Assembly (NCBI RefSeq): GCF_018531495.1
Contig: NZ_JAHDTI010000002.1
Span: 1-64,000, forward strand
DNA from: Nonomuraea sediminis
GTDB lineage: Bacteria; Actinomycetota; Actinomycetes; Streptosporangiales; Streptosporangiaceae
Length of the DNA stretch: 64,000 nucleotides
Direction: 5' to 3'
The notes below the pieces were generated by a model. That model was not told the DNA's origin. It was given only the letters and a program-made list of their open reading frames with translations, and made no database searches. Shown here one piece after another: positions 45,375-54,367 of this stretch. Every line of letters begins with the position of its first letter. Within the stretch, counting starts at the first letter, position 1. Both the position numbers and the translations under genes were made by a program.

Positions 45375-45821
45375 ATGGTCGACCGCGAACAGTTGCCCGC
45401 GCCCGTCGAGGGGCTCGTGGTCACGCACTTCCTGGCCGTCCGGGACGTGGCCCGCTCGCGCGCGTTCTACGCGGACGTCCTGGGCGGCGAGGTCGTACTT
45501 GAAGAGAATCCGGCGATCGTGAAGGTCGCCAACACGTGGATCATCATGAACCCCGGCGGCGGCCCCACCCCGGACAAACCGGACGTCACGCTGCGGGCGC
45601 CCGAGCCCGGCGACCCGGTGACCGCGTTCATGAACGTCCGCGTCGCCGACATCGCCGCCTTCCACACGCACGCGACGTCGCTCGGCGCCCAGTTCCTCAC
45701 CGCGCCGATCGACCGCAAGGCCGAGATCCGCTGCTACATGCGCGACCCGGACGGGCACCTCATCGAGGTCGGCCAGGCCACCGGCATGCTGCACGACGTC
45801 TACGCCGACCCGCCCGCCTGA
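45375..45821 (+). CDS. VOC-family protein
   Basis: A 148-residue glyoxalase-fold protein: THFLAVRDVARSRAFYADVL at the N-terminus, and CYMRDPDGHLIEVGQATGML at the C-terminus with the usual Glu ligand. ATG 45375 has GAGGGG 6 nt upstream; ATG 45369 has none. It is the only intact gene in the E-F segment, directly before the integrase remnant. Substrate unknown. Confidence 0.84.
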   Translation: MVDREQLPAPVEGLVVTHFLAVRDVARSRAFYADVLGGEVVLEENPAIVKVANTWIIMNPGGGPTPDKPDVTLRAPEPGDPVTAFMNVRVADIAAFHTHATSLGAQFLTAPIDRKAEIRCYMRDPDGHLIEVGQATGMLHDVYADPPA

Positions 45822-45838
45822 TCCGTCCGACCAAGACG

Positions 45839-46329
45839 CCTGAGTGCTGCGCCAAGAAGGGCGGCCAATGCTGCGAGTACAAGATCGAGGCCCGGATGGT
45901 CCAGTTCATCCACGCTGTTCTCAGGAACGCCCTGGGCAACGCCGTCCGGGAAGAGATCATCGCGCGGAACGTGGCGCAACTCGTCAAGATCTCTCCACCC
46001 AAGTACAAGGTCAACCGCGGACTCACAGTCCCGCAAGCCAAGGCGATCATTAAGGCGGCGAAGGATCACCGCCTCGGAGCTCTCTACATCCTGGCCGTCT
46101 GCCTCGGCCTGCGCCGTGGAGAGCTGCTCGGACTGCGCCGGGAGGACGTCGACCTCGACGACTGGAGGTAGTCCAGACCCTCCAGCGGGTCGGCGGGCGG
46201 CTCCAGTTCGTCGGACCCAAATCGGAGGACTCCGAGCGCACGATCCCGCTCCCCTCCATTTGCAGGGACTACAACTGGAGGGACTACGAAGCCGACTACT
46301 GGGAGAAGCGGCGGGCAGGCCAAACCTGA
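45839..46329 (+). pseudogene. Tyrosine recombinase, core-binding domain plus Arg box, truncated
   Basis: The frame from 45839 reads PECCAKKGGQCCEY, then MVQFIHAVLRNALGNAVREE (core-binding helices), NVAQLVKISPPKYKVNRGLT and YILAVCLGLRRGELLGLRRE (Arg box). It then shifts frame near 46170; VVQTLQRVGGRLQFVGPKSE and SERTIPLP follow in another frame. The HxxR...Tyr half is replaced by a short unrelated tail. It sits 40 bp left of the tRNA-Phe terminator, the expected int-att position. Confidence 0.8.
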
Positions 46330-46370
46330 GCAGCACTGTCGTCAGCGTTGTCGTCAATACAACAAAAACG

Positions 46371-46395
46371 CCCCGGAGCGATCTTCGCTTCGGGG
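46371..46395 (-). terminator. tRNA-Phe downstream terminator
   Basis: On the minus strand CCCCGAAGCG-aagat-CGCTCCGGGG forms a hairpin 20 nt past the CCA end. Confidence 0.75.
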
Positions 46396-46460
46396 CTTTC
46401 TTGCTGGTCGTAAGTGGTGGTCAGGGGCAGGGTCGAACTGCCGACCTTCCGCTTTTCAGG
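46371..46460 (-). repeat. att-like copy F: reference site within intact tRNA-Phe
   Basis: The segment shared with copies A-E: terminator (46371-46395), spacer, CCA end, acceptor 3' side, T-arm, and anticodon arm up to the loop. Confidence 0.85.
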
Positions 46461-46491
46461 CGGACGCTCGTACCAACTGAGCTACCTGACC
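46415..46491 (-). tRNA. tRNA-Phe(GAA)
   Basis: Acceptor GGTCAGG/CCTGACC with discriminator A and encoded CCA, anticodon stem TCCGC/GCGGA with loop CTGAAAA, and T-arm GGCAG-TTCGACC-CTGCC. All arms pair. It is the first of a Phe-Asp-Glu cluster when read left to right (transcribed Glu-Asp-Phe) and the integration target of the region to its left. Confidence 0.93.
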
Positions 46492-46496
46492 CAGAG

Positions 46497-46571
46497 CGGT
46501 CCTGACGGGACTTGAACCCGCGACCTCCACCTTGACAGGGTGGCGAGCACTCCAAACTGCTCTACAGGACC
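46497..46571 (-). tRNA. tRNA-Asp(GTC)
   Basis: Acceptor GGTCCTG/CAGGACC, discriminator G, anticodon stem CCACC/GGTGG with loop CTGTCAA, T-arm CGCGGG-TTCAAGT-CCCG. Transcribed ahead of tRNA-Phe. Confidence 0.93.
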
Positions 46572-46632
46572 TTGCTTTTGCCTCGCTTAGCTTACCAGCT
46601 TCCCGGTGGTCCTAAGACCAGCCGTTCCGCCG

Positions 46633-46705
46633 TGCCCCCAACGGGATTCGAACCCGTGCCGCCGCCTTGAAAGGGCGGTGTCCTAGGCCGCTAGACGATG
46701 GGGGC
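46633..46705 (-). tRNA. tRNA-Glu(TTC)
   Basis: Acceptor GCCCCCA/TGGGGGC, discriminator A, anticodon stem CCGCC/GGCGG with loop CTTTCAA, T-arm ACGGG-TTCGAAT-CCCGT. Confidence 0.93.
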
Positions 46706-46780
46706 TCAGGAAACTCCCTGCGCCTTGCCGTCGGAGACCTCTGAAGCATAGGGGACGATTGCCCCTGATGCCAAAGTGGC

Positions 46781-48223
46781 TTATGACGGCGTGCCAGTGA
46801 TCGTTCCCGATGGCGTCGGGGCGCTCGTCGGCACAGGAGAAATCATACGTCCCGGGTCCTGCTCCACGTGACGTTGGATGTACACCGATTGCTCCCCGAG
46901 GCCGCCGAGGGTGATGTCGTCCCACGCCTGCAGGCGGTGGGTCTTCTTGTCGAAGTACAGGACGGAGGCCATGACGGGCGTGGGTTCCGCGTGTTCCAGG
47001 GCACGCAGGCCGGCGCCGCCGGTGGAGCCCTGGACCATCAGGCGGGTGCCGCTGGGCAGGATCGTGGTGGATCTCTGGTGCTCGTGCCCGGCCAGGATCA
47101 GCGGGGTCGTGCCGGAGAACCCCCTCCCGACCACGGGATCGTGCACGCCCACGAGGTCGGCCTGCCGTACGGCATGCGAACGGCCGAAGGCCTCCAGGAC
47201 GGCGGGATCCGAGTCGACGGCGACTGATTTGTCCGGGGTGAAGCGCGGATCGCCGAGACCGTAGATGGTCAGACCGGCCACGGTGCGCACGGAGTCGTCC
47301 AGCACGATGGCATTCTTCTGGGCCGCCACGGCCTTCTGGGTGGTCGCGGAGTCGTGGTTGCCGCGGATGAAGACGTACGGCACGCCCAGCCGCCCGATCT
47401 CCTCGACGAACTTGTTCTCCGGTTTGGTCCCGTGGTCGGAGATGTCCCCGGTGTCGATGACCAGGTCGGCCCTGAACTGGTCCTTGAGCGAGCGGATGAC
47501 GTTCCAGGCGATCGGGTTGAGATGGATGTCCGAGACGTGCAGGACGCGGATGGATCGGGGGTCGGCGTCGTAGAGGGGCAGCGTCGACACCGTGTCGTAC
47601 AGCTTTGAGACGTTCGTCACAAGCTTGGTGAGCTGGGAGCGGTAGGACTCGAACTTGGTCACGAGCGACTCGGCGCTGCCGACCAGGGACGGCGCGGCGG
47701 CGATCAGGCCGGAGTAGCGCGGCTCGACCAGGGATGCCGGCTTGAAGGTGAGCACCGCGATCCCGGCCGTCAACGACAGGGCCGTGGCGGTGGCCACAAG
47801 GCCGACGAATCCCAGCAAGGGGCGGCGGAACACCAGCAGGACCGCGATCAGGGCCCCCGCTCCGGCGCACAGCAGCGAGCGGATGACCAGGGCGCGCACC
47901 CCGTCCAGCAGGTCGCGCTCGAGGATCTCGGGGAGCCTGTCGGCGATCTTGGGGTCCTCGATGAAGGCTCTGGCCCGGTCCTGGTCGATGTTCTCCAGCG
48001 AGATGCGCAGGCGCAGCGGCGCGTCATGGGTGCGGAAGGTGAGCGTGCCGAGCGGGCTGGCGTCCACGATGGTCTCGCCGTGCCAGGCGGGACGCAGGGA
48101 CATCCCGGTCTCCACCGGACCTACCTGGGCATCCACGGTGCCGCTGAGGAAGATTCCCAGCCATGCTCCGACCGCGGCCACGAACAGGACGGCCACGGCT
48201 CTCAGCGTTCGCAGGTACTTCAT
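46781..48223 (-). CDS. Membrane-anchored metallophosphoesterase
   Basis: This 480-residue protein has an N-terminal TM helix (residues 8-27), an extracytoplasmic segment, and two further TM helices (about 112-165). A calcineurin-like phosphoesterase domain follows, with the motifs VLHVSDIHLNP (D-x-H), VIDTGDISDHG (GD), IRGNHDS (GNHD), VGVHDP and ILAGHEHQ (GHxH). The C-terminus is Pro/Thr-rich. It presumably hydrolyses an envelope phosphoester. Divergent from the small metallopeptidase gene with a short spacer. Confidence 0.88.
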   Translation of the reverse strand: MKYLRTLRAVAVLFVAAVGAWLGIFLSGTVDAQVGPVETGMSLRPAWHGETIVDASPLGTLTFRTHDAPLRLRISLENIDQDRARAFIEDPKIADRLPEILERDLLDGVRALVIRSLLCAGAGALIAVLLVFRRPLLGFVGLVATATALSLTAGIAVLTFKPASLVEPRYSGLIAAAPSLVGSAESLVTKFESYRSQLTKLVTNVSKLYDTVSTLPLYDADPRSIRVLHVSDIHLNPIAWNVIRSLKDQFRADLVIDTGDISDHGTKPENKFVEEIGRLGVPYVFIRGNHDSATTQKAVAAQKNAIVLDDSVRTVAGLTIYGLGDPRFTPDKSVAVDSDPAVLEAFGRSHAVRQADLVGVHDPVVGRGFSGTTPLILAGHEHQRSTTILPSGTRLMVQGSTGGAGLRALEHAEPTPVMASVLYFDKKTHRLQAWDDITLGGLGEQSVYIQRHVEQDPGRMISPVPTSAPTPSGTITGTPS

Positions 48224-48256
48224 ACGCTTTCTTGCTTACCCGACCGACAAGGCAGA

Positions 48257-48607
48257 ATGGCAACCGTGATCCAGGTATCCCGGGAGAAGTTCGAAGAACT
48301 CGTGGCCGAGGCATTGGACACGATCCCGCCCGACCTGACCCGGGCGATGAGCAATGTCGTGGTCACGGTCGTCGACGATCCGCCTGATCCCCATCTGCTG
48401 GGCCTGTACACGGGGGTGCCCCTCACGCAGCGCGGCGACTGGTACTCCGCAGTCCTGCCCGACCGCATCGAGATCTACCGCAATCCGATATGCCAGATTT
48501 GCGATACGGAGCAGCAAGTGGTGGACGAAGTACGCATCACGGTCATCCATGAGGTCGGCCACCACTTCGGCATCAACGACGAAAGACTCCACGAGCTCGG
48601 CTACTGA
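48257..48607 (+). CDS. Minimal zincin-like metallopeptidase (DUF1025 type)
   Basis: This 116-residue protein ends in TVIHEVGHHFGINDERLHEL, the HExxHxxGxxD signature of the small MetP-like family. The N-terminus has the family helix FEELVAEALDTIPPDL and VVVTVVDDPP. AAGG lies just before ATG 48257. The protein is cytoplasmic and has no signal peptide. Substrate unknown. Confidence 0.87.
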   Translation: MATVIQVSREKFEELVAEALDTIPPDLTRAMSNVVVTVVDDPPDPHLLGLYTGVPLTQRGDWYSAVLPDRIEIYRNPICQICDTEQQVVDEVRITVIHEVGHHFGINDERLHELGY

Positions 48608-48740
48608 CCGACATGTCGCCGATTTCTCGATCGGCGATTACAGTTTGCAAGGGGCTGGCTGCTTTGGGTTGCGGCGTGCCAGGTGTTCGGGCACCTTAGG
48701 TAACATAGCGAACACTCTGAGTCAGGCACAGCGGAGTCCA

Positions 48741-50030
48741 ATGGGGGCCATGCGGACAGGACGGCTGCCGGGGCGACATCGCCGTGCCGTCGAACGCCAA
48801 GCCACCTATGGCGAGGTCATCGCCATCAGAGAGTTCCGCGCGCTCTGGGCTGCCCAGGGCCTGTCGCTGCTGGGCGACCAACTGGCCCAGGTGGCGCTTG
48901 CCGTACTCGTCTACGACCGCACCCACTCGCCGCTGGCGACCGCGGCCGTCTACGCCCTGACCTACCTGCCCTCGATCGCCGGCGGGCCGCTGCTGTCCGG
49001 CCTGGCCGACAGGTTCGCCCGTCGCGGCGTGATGATGGCCTGCGACGTCCTGCGCGCCCTGCTGGTGGCGGCGATGGCGCTGCCGATCATGCCGTTCTGG
49101 GCGCTGTGCGTGCTGGTGTTCTTCGTGGTGCTGCTCAGCGCCCCTTTCTCAGCCGCCAGGGCGGCGCTGCTGCCCGAGGTGCTCGAGGGCGATCGGTACG
49201 TGGCGGGCTCGGCCCTGCAGAACATGACGAACCAGGCCGTCCAGATGCTCGGCTTCGCGGCCGGCGGCGCCGTGATCGCCACCATGGGCCCCTACCGCGC
49301 GCTGGCGCTCGACGCCGCGACCTTCCTGGCCTCGGCGCTGATTCTCATCTCCGGCGTACGGCGGCGCCAAGCGGCGGCCAGGCACGACAAACCGTCCATG
49401 TGGACCATGACGCGAGCCGGAGCGCGGCTCGTGTTCGGCGACAGGAAGCTGCGGACCCTGGTGCTGTTCGCCTGGTTGTGCGGGTTCTACATCCTGCCGG
49501 AGGGGATCGCCGCGCCGTACGCGGCCAGGCTCTACACGGGCACGCTGCCGGTGCCCGTGATCACGGGGTTGCTGATGGCGGCCATGCCGACGGGCACCGT
49601 ACTGGGTGCCTTCCTGTTCAGCAGGTTCGTCACGCCGTCGGGGCGGATGCGGATGATGGGCTGGCTGGCCGTACTGAGCTGCGCGCCGCTGGTGGTGACG
49701 GCGATGCGGCCGCCGCTGGCCGTGGTGATCGCGGCGTGGGTCCTGTCGGGGATCGGCGGTGCGTACCAGCTCGCGGCGAACGCGGCCTTCGTGCAGTGTG
49801 TGCCGGCCGAGCGGCGCGGCCAGGCGTTCGGGCTGGTGCAGTCGGGGCTGATGGCGGTGCAGGGCGTGGGGATCCTGGTGGGCGGGTTCGCGGCCGAGCG
49901 CGTCGGTCCAGAGCCGGTCGTGGCACTCGCGGGGGTCACCGGGGTGACGACCGCGGCCGTGCTGGCCATGATCTGGACCGAGTCGCGGGGAGACTCCTCC
50001 GCCCGGGTCCGAGCCGAGGCCACCGCCTGA
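48741..50030 (+). CDS. MFS transporter (MFS_3/enterobactin-exporter-like)
   Basis: This 429-residue protein has about 12 TM helices. The start EFRALWAAQGLSLLGDQLAQ and the motif GLADRFARRGVMMACDVLRA are typical of the MFS_3 group, which exports siderophores or drugs. ATG 48741 has GGAG 4 nt upstream. It is convergent with the PspC gene, with stop codons in adjacent positions. Confidence 0.86.
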   Translation: MGAMRTGRLPGRHRRAVERQATYGEVIAIREFRALWAAQGLSLLGDQLAQVALAVLVYDRTHSPLATAAVYALTYLPSIAGGPLLSGLADRFARRGVMMACDVLRALLVAAMALPIMPFWALCVLVFFVVLLSAPFSAARAALLPEVLEGDRYVAGSALQNMTNQAVQMLGFAAGGAVIATMGPYRALALDAATFLASALILISGVRRRQAAARHDKPSMWTMTRAGARLVFGDRKLRTLVLFAWLCGFYILPEGIAAPYAARLYTGTLPVPVITGLLMAAMPTGTVLGAFLFSRFVTPSGRMRMMGWLAVLSCAPLVVTAMRPPLAVVIAAWVLSGIGGAYQLAANAAFVQCVPAERRGQAFGLVQSGLMAVQGVGILVGGFAAERVGPEPVVALAGVTGVTTAAVLAMIWTESRGDSSARVRAEATA

Positions 50031-50309
50031 TCACTGCTGCGGCTTCTGCTCGTCACTCCAGGGGGACGACTGCTGCTGCTTGTTGAACAGGTCCTGGACG
50101 ATCGAGGTCTCCCTGCCCTCCTCCGGCATCAGGAGCCAGCCGATCGCGTACACGCCCACGCCCACGCCGCCGAACAGGGTGGCGATGGCCAGCGCGATCC
50201 TGACCAGGTTGGCGTCGACGCCGATGTACTCGCCGATCCCGGAGCACACGCCCGCGAGGATCCTGCCGTTGTGGGTCCGACGAAGCTGCTTGGTGTTGTA
50301 TTCGCTCAT
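50031..50309 (-). CDS. PspC-domain protein
   Basis: A 92-residue PspC protein (LRRTHNGRILAGVCSGIGEY, then IALAIATLFGGVGVGVYAIG as the TM helix). The C-terminus is acidic and Gln-rich. PspC proteins sense or counter membrane stress. No other psp genes are seen here. Confidence 0.88.
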   Translation of the reverse strand: MSEYNTKQLRRTHNGRILAGVCSGIGEYIGVDANLVRIALAIATLFGGVGVGVYAIGWLLMPEEGRETSIVQDLFNKQQQSSPWSDEQKPQQ

Positions 50310-50401
50310 GCCTCAAGACTGCCCCCGGACCCGGTGTTCGCACATCAGGATTCCCCCTGGTAAAAACCCTGGTAGCCCCCTAAGCGAAGGAGAGGACCGT
50401 T

Positions 50402-51556
50402 ATGGACGATCTGCTGCGCATCGATGAACGGCTGAGCGACGAGCAGCGCATGATCCGCGACACGGTCAAGTCCTTCGTCGCCGACCGCATCCTCCCCGAC
50501 GTCGCCGACTGGTTCGAGCAGGGCGTTTTCCCAGCTCGCGAGCTCGCGCCCGTCCTCGGCGAGCTCGGGCTGCTCGGCATGCACCTGCAGGGGTACGGCA
50601 CGGCCGGCACGGACGCCGTGTCCTACGGCGTGGCCTGCCGGGAGCTGGAGGCCGGGGATTCCGGGCTCAGGTCCTTCGTGTCGGTTCAGGGTTCCCTGGC
50701 CATGTTCCCGATCTGGAAGTACGGGTCGGAGGAGCAGAAGCAGGAGTGGCTGCCCCGGATGGCCTCCGGCGAGGCGATCGGCTGCTTCGGCCTGACCGAG
50801 CCCGACCACGGCTCCGATCCCGCGGGCATGCGCACGTTCGCCAAGCGTGACGGCGACGACTGGGTGCTCAACGGCGCCAAGATGTGGATCACCAACGGCA
50901 CGATCGCGGACGTGGCCGTGGTGTGGGCGCAGACCGACGAGGGCGTCAGGGGCTTCGTGGTGCCCACGGACACTCCCGGGTTCTCCGCCCCTGAGATCCA
51001 CAAGAAGCTGTCCCTGAGGGCCTCGGTGACCTCCTCACTCTACTTCGACGACGTACGGTTGCCCGGCTCCGCCGTACTGCCTGAGGTGCGAGGCCTGAAA
51101 GGCCCGCTCTCCTGCCTTTCCGAGGCCCGTTTCGGGATTCTGTGGGGCGTTGTGGGCGCCGCCCGGGCGTGCCTGGAGGCCGCGGTGGACTATGCGAAGA
51201 CGCGGGTGCAGTTCGGCAAGCCGATCGGGGGCTTCCAGCTGACGCAGGAGAAGCTGGCCTGGATGTACGTCGGGACGGCGCAGGCCCAGCTCACGGCGCT
51301 GCACCTGGGGCAGCTCAAGGACGAGGGGAAGCTGGAGCCCCGGCAGGTCAGCTTCGGCAAGCTGGCCAACGTCCGCGCGGCCCTGGACATCGCCCGGCAG
51401 GCCAGGTCGATCCTCGGCGGCAACGGGATCACCCTGGAGTACCCGGTCATCCGGCACATGAACAACCTGGAGAGCGTCCTGACCTACGAGGGCACGCAGG
51501 AGATCCACACGCTGGTGCTCGGCGAGGCGCTGACGGGGATCGCGGCCTATCGCTAG
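50402..51556 (+). CDS. Acyl-CoA dehydrogenase, glutaryl-CoA dehydrogenase-like
   Basis: This 384-residue flavoenzyme has ACD signature 1-like CFGLTEPDHGSDPAGM, KMWITNG, the helical domain with RVQFGKPIGGFQLTQEKLAW, and signature 2 ILGGNGITLEYPVIRH. LTYEGTQEIH near the end supplies the catalytic Glu. Close likeness to the glutaryl-CoA dehydrogenase branch is my judgement from the motif context. Monocistronic; the stop overlaps the convergent small gene by 4 bp. Confidence 0.87.
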   Translation: MDDLLRIDERLSDEQRMIRDTVKSFVADRILPDVADWFEQGVFPARELAPVLGELGLLGMHLQGYGTAGTDAVSYGVACRELEAGDSGLRSFVSVQGSLAMFPIWKYGSEEQKQEWLPRMASGEAIGCFGLTEPDHGSDPAGMRTFAKRDGDDWVLNGAKMWITNGTIADVAVVWAQTDEGVRGFVVPTDTPGFSAPEIHKKLSLRASVTSSLYFDDVRLPGSAVLPEVRGLKGPLSCLSEARFGILWGVVGAARACLEAAVDYAKTRVQFGKPIGGFQLTQEKLAWMYVGTAQAQLTALHLGQLKDEGKLEPRQVSFGKLANVRAALDIARQARSILGGNGITLEYPVIRHMNNLESVLTYEGTQEIHTLVLGEALTGIAAYR

Positions 51557-51825
51557 ATCTGGTGCACGTCGCCCACTTGGTCGACCACCAGCGTCACCCG
51601 GCGCTCCTTGGCCTTCACGGTCACGAACAGCCAGACGGGGAGCCACAGGCCGCAGCTCATCGCCGAGAACAGCGCGTGCATGCAGTGCCTGGGCTTCCCA
51701 GCCCTGACCAGGGTGGCCGCGTAGTTGGACTGCGCCTCCACCCGCCAGCCCCTGGCCGCCAGGTGTGCCACGGTCATGGCGAGGTTGCGCGTGGGGTCGG
51801 GATTCGGCTGGTATCTGGGTCGCAT
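51553..51825 (-). CDS. Small protein with central hydrophobic segment
   Basis: A 90-residue protein: basic N-terminal part (HLAARGWRVEAQSNYAATLV), then FSAMSCGLWLPVWLFVTV as a likely TM segment, then an acidic tail. It resembles short actinobacterial proteins of unknown role. Convergent with the dehydrogenase gene. Confidence 0.55.
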   Translation of the reverse strand: MRPRYQPNPDPTRNLAMTVAHLAARGWRVEAQSNYAATLVRAGKPRHCMHALFSAMSCGLWLPVWLFVTVKAKERRVTLVVDQVGDVHQI

Positions 51826-51888
51826 CTAAGGGTTCTGTCCGCCGGTCGCTCACTCCTCCCCGGACATGGTCCATTTATCGTGTTCCTT

Positions 51889-53037
51889 ATGGGGTTTACG
51901 GACTTCCAGCGCGACATCTACGGGGATGCGGGGGCGCCGCCGTACAGCGTGAACCTCCCGGCACTCGAGGAGGCCGCGCGGGCCGTCATGAGCGTCGAGG
52001 CCTTCCAGTACCTGGCGGGGTCTGCGGGTGACGAGGCGACTGCGCGGGCCAACCGCGCCTCGTTCGACTCGTGGCGGATCGTGCCGCGGATGCTGACAGG
52101 TCCCGATGATCCCCCTTCGCTGAGCGTCGAGCTCTTCGGGCAGACATATCCGGCGCCTGTCGCGCTCGCGCCCGTCGCGGCTCAGACGATCATGCATCCG
52201 GACGGCGAGCGGGCGGCTGCCGCGGCCGCCGCCTCCGTCGGTCTTCCGTTCGTGCTGAGCTCCTTCGCGTCGCACTCGCTCGAGTCGATCGCTTCCGTGG
52301 GCGGGCCGCGGTGGTTCCAGCTCTACTGGCCCTTCGACGACGAGATCACGGCCAGCCTGCTCTCCCGGGCGTCCCAGTCGGGCTATTCGGCCTTGGTGGT
52401 CACGCTGGACGCGTGGGTGGTCGGCTTCCGGCCCCGGGAGCTCGACCTGGGCTACAACCCCTTCCTGAAGGGCATCGGCCTCGCCACGCCCCTTTCCGAC
52501 CCGGTCTTCCGCGCCCGTACGGCCGGCCTCTCCGACGCCCGTCGAGCCGAGCTGTGGGCCAAGCTGGTGCAGGGACGGGCGCATTCGTGGGCGGAGCTGG
52601 AGTTCCTGCGCGCGAACTGGCCCGGGCCGATCCTGCTCAAGGGCATCCTGCACCCCGACGACGCCCGGCGCGCGGTCGACCACGGCATGGACGGGATCAT
52701 CGTCTCCAACCACGGCGGCCGCCAGCTCGGCGGCACGGTGTCCTCCCTGCAGGCCCTGCCCGAGATCGCCCGCGCGGTCGGCTCCCAGTGCACCGTCGCC
52801 CTCGACTCCGGCCTCCGAACCGGCGCCGACGCCCTCAAAGCCCTCGCCCTGGGCGCCCGCTTCGTCCTCCTGGGCCGCCCCTACCTGTGGGGCCTGGCCC
52901 TCGACGGCGAACCCGGGGTCCGCCACGTCCTCCGCTCCCTCCTGGCGGACCTCGAGACCTCCCTGGCCCTCACAGGCCGGACCCTGTCAACGCTTACCCC
53001 CTCGGACCTCGTACGCGGTGACGGTACGTTATGGTGA
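51889..53037 (+). CDS. FMN-dependent alpha-hydroxy-acid oxidase (lactate 2-monooxygenase-like)
   Basis: A 382-residue FMN TIM-barrel enzyme. LAPVAAQTIMHPDGE and SSFASHSLE lie at the flavin site, the catalytic His is in IVSNHGGRQLGGT, and phosphate-binding DSGLRTGADALKALALGA and LLGRPYLWGLAL follow. The N-terminus (FQRDIYGDAGAPPYSVNLPA) is that of the lactate 2-monooxygenase group, not of glycolate oxidase. Substrate inferred. Confidence 0.87.
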   Translation: MGFTDFQRDIYGDAGAPPYSVNLPALEEAARAVMSVEAFQYLAGSAGDEATARANRASFDSWRIVPRMLTGPDDPPSLSVELFGQTYPAPVALAPVAAQTIMHPDGERAAAAAAASVGLPFVLSSFASHSLESIASVGGPRWFQLYWPFDDEITASLLSRASQSGYSALVVTLDAWVVGFRPRELDLGYNPFLKGIGLATPLSDPVFRARTAGLSDARRAELWAKLVQGRAHSWAELEFLRANWPGPILLKGILHPDDARRAVDHGMDGIIVSNHGGRQLGGTVSSLQALPEIARAVGSQCTVALDSGLRTGADALKALALGARFVLLGRPYLWGLALDGEPGVRHVLRSLLADLETSLALTGRTLSTLTPSDLVRGDGTLW

Positions 53038-53095
53038 CCGGTTAACGGCGTCGCGGAGCGGGCGCGGATGTCGGTACCCTTCTGGGGGAACGTGA

Positions 53096-53168
53096 GGGGC
53101 GTTAGCTCAATTGGCAGAGCTGCGGACTTTTAATCCGTAGGTTCCGGGTTCGAGCCCCGGGCGCCCTA
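53096..53168 (+). tRNA. tRNA-Lys(TTT)
   Basis: Acceptor GGGGCGT/GCGCCCT, then T8-A9, D-arm GCTC...GAGC, anticodon arm GCGGA-CTTTTAA-TCCGT, and T-arm CCGGG-TTCGAGC-CCCGG, with discriminator A followed by CC. It marks the left end of a second island; a partial copy lies at 59629. Confidence 0.92.
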
Positions 53169-53259
53169 CCTCAATAACTTGGGCGGACTCCCCGATCTCC
53201 ATGATCCGGAAGCCCGCCCAGTTGCATTTCCCGTTGCAGTTGTGGCCGCGTCGTTGCGG

Positions 53260-53434
53260 TTACTCGTCCCACAGCGCTCGCCCCATTCGGGCCGCTGCCT
53301 CCGCGGCGAGAGTTTCGGTTATGTGGGTGTATCGCTTGGTCGTGACGCGTCCGCGCCACGGCGAGGATGTCGCGGGCCTCATCTCTGTCGAGGGGTTCGA
53401 TCTCGTGGTCCTCACCCGTGGGCGCGTCGATCAT
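53260..53434 (-). pseudogene. Collapsed tyrosine integrase next to tRNA-Lys
   Basis: On the minus strand the frame at 53434 reads MIDAPTGEDHEIEPLDRDEA and RDILAVA (start of the catalytic domain). Near 53350 it jumps frame into VTTKRYTHITETLAAEAAAR and MGRALWDE, the integrase C-terminus with the catalytic Tyr (KRYTHIT). About 170 codons between are deleted. It lies 90 bp from the tRNA, the standard position. Confidence 0.75.
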
Positions 53435-53515
53435 GCCGCATATGTCATGTGTCGGATGTGTCGCTGTCTCCGGGTGGGTCGGTAGCCGGCCGCTGTCTTG
53501 GTGGATTGTCCAGCG

Positions 53516-54367
53516 TCAGGCGACCGTTACTCCGCCTTCGGTGGAGTCGGTGGAGCGGCTGAGTTTCTCCCAGGCGTCGAAGTCGTCCTGGACGCGTTGG
53601 CGCCCGGCGGTGACCAGGCGTAGCGCGTCCGAGCCGAGCAGGATATGCACGGGAGGCTTCTCCACATCCAGGAGGGTGAGGATGGCGTCGCCCGCGCGAT
53701 CGGGGTCACCGATGCCCTGACCCGCGAGGGCCTGGCGGCGGGTCCGGATCGGGTCGAACAGTGCGTCGTAGTCGGCGATGCTGCGTGGTGCGCGGACCAG
53801 TGACCTACCTGCCCAGTCGGTTTTGAACGCGCCGGGAGCTACGGCGGTGACCCGCACGCCGAACTGGGTGACCTCTTGGGCGAGAGTGTCGGTGATGCCT
53901 TCCAGAGCGTGTTTGCTGCCTTCGTAGAACGCCAGTCCAGGGAAGGTGGTGTGCCCGCCCATCGAGGTGATGACGAAGATGTGGCCGCCGCGCCGTTCCC
54001 GCATGCTGGGTAGGACCGCTTTCACGGTCGCTACCGTGCCGAATACGTTGACCTCGAACTGGCGGCGCAGATCGGCCATCGATGACTCTTCGAAGGTGCC
54101 TTCGAGCCCGTAGCCGGCGTTGGCCACGAGCACTTCGATCGGGCCCAGTTCCGCTTCGGCGGCCCGCACCGTGGGCTCGATCCGGTCCGCGTCGGACAGG
54201 TCGAGGATGAAGGCCCGGGCGCGGTCGGGGTCCAGTGCCTGGAAGTCGGCCGCGTGCTGCTCGGTGCGCACGGTGCCCGCGACCCGGTGCCCGGCCGCCA
54301 GGGCTCGTCGGGCGATGGCCAGTCCGAGGCCGGTGCTGACGCCGGTGATCAGGAATGTCTTGCTCAC
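53516..54367 (-). CDS. SDR-family oxidoreductase
   Basis: This 283-residue classical SDR has the cofactor motif TGVSTGLG, VLVANAGYG (NAG), the catalytic Ser in VITSMGGH, and YEGSK (Tyr/Lys). GTG 54367 follows AAAGGA. It lies 131 bp after the MmyB-type regulator on the same strand; that family typically controls an adjacent SDR. Confidence 0.88.
   Translation of the reverse strand: MSKTFLITGVSTGLGLAIARRALAAGHRVAGTVRTEQHAADFQALDPDRARAFILDLSDADRIEPTVRAAEAELGPIEVLVANAGYGLEGTFEESSMADLRRQFEVNVFGTVATVKAVLPSMRERRGGHIFVITSMGGHTTFPGLAFYEGSKHALEGITDTLAQEVTQFGVRVTAVAPGAFKTDWAGRSLVRAPRSIADYDALFDPIRTRRQALAGQGIGDPDRAGDAILTLLDVEKPPVHILLGSDALRLVTAGRQRVQDDFDAWEKLSRSTDSTEGGVTVA

Noticed and set aside
44351..45424. 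Long ORFs on both strands before the VOC gene
   Set aside because: Mutually overlapping, Arg/Pro/Ser-rich, without ribosome sites or motifs.
13694..46460. CRISPR array made of the repeated terminator units
   Set aside because: The repeats are kilobases apart and derive from a tRNA gene end.
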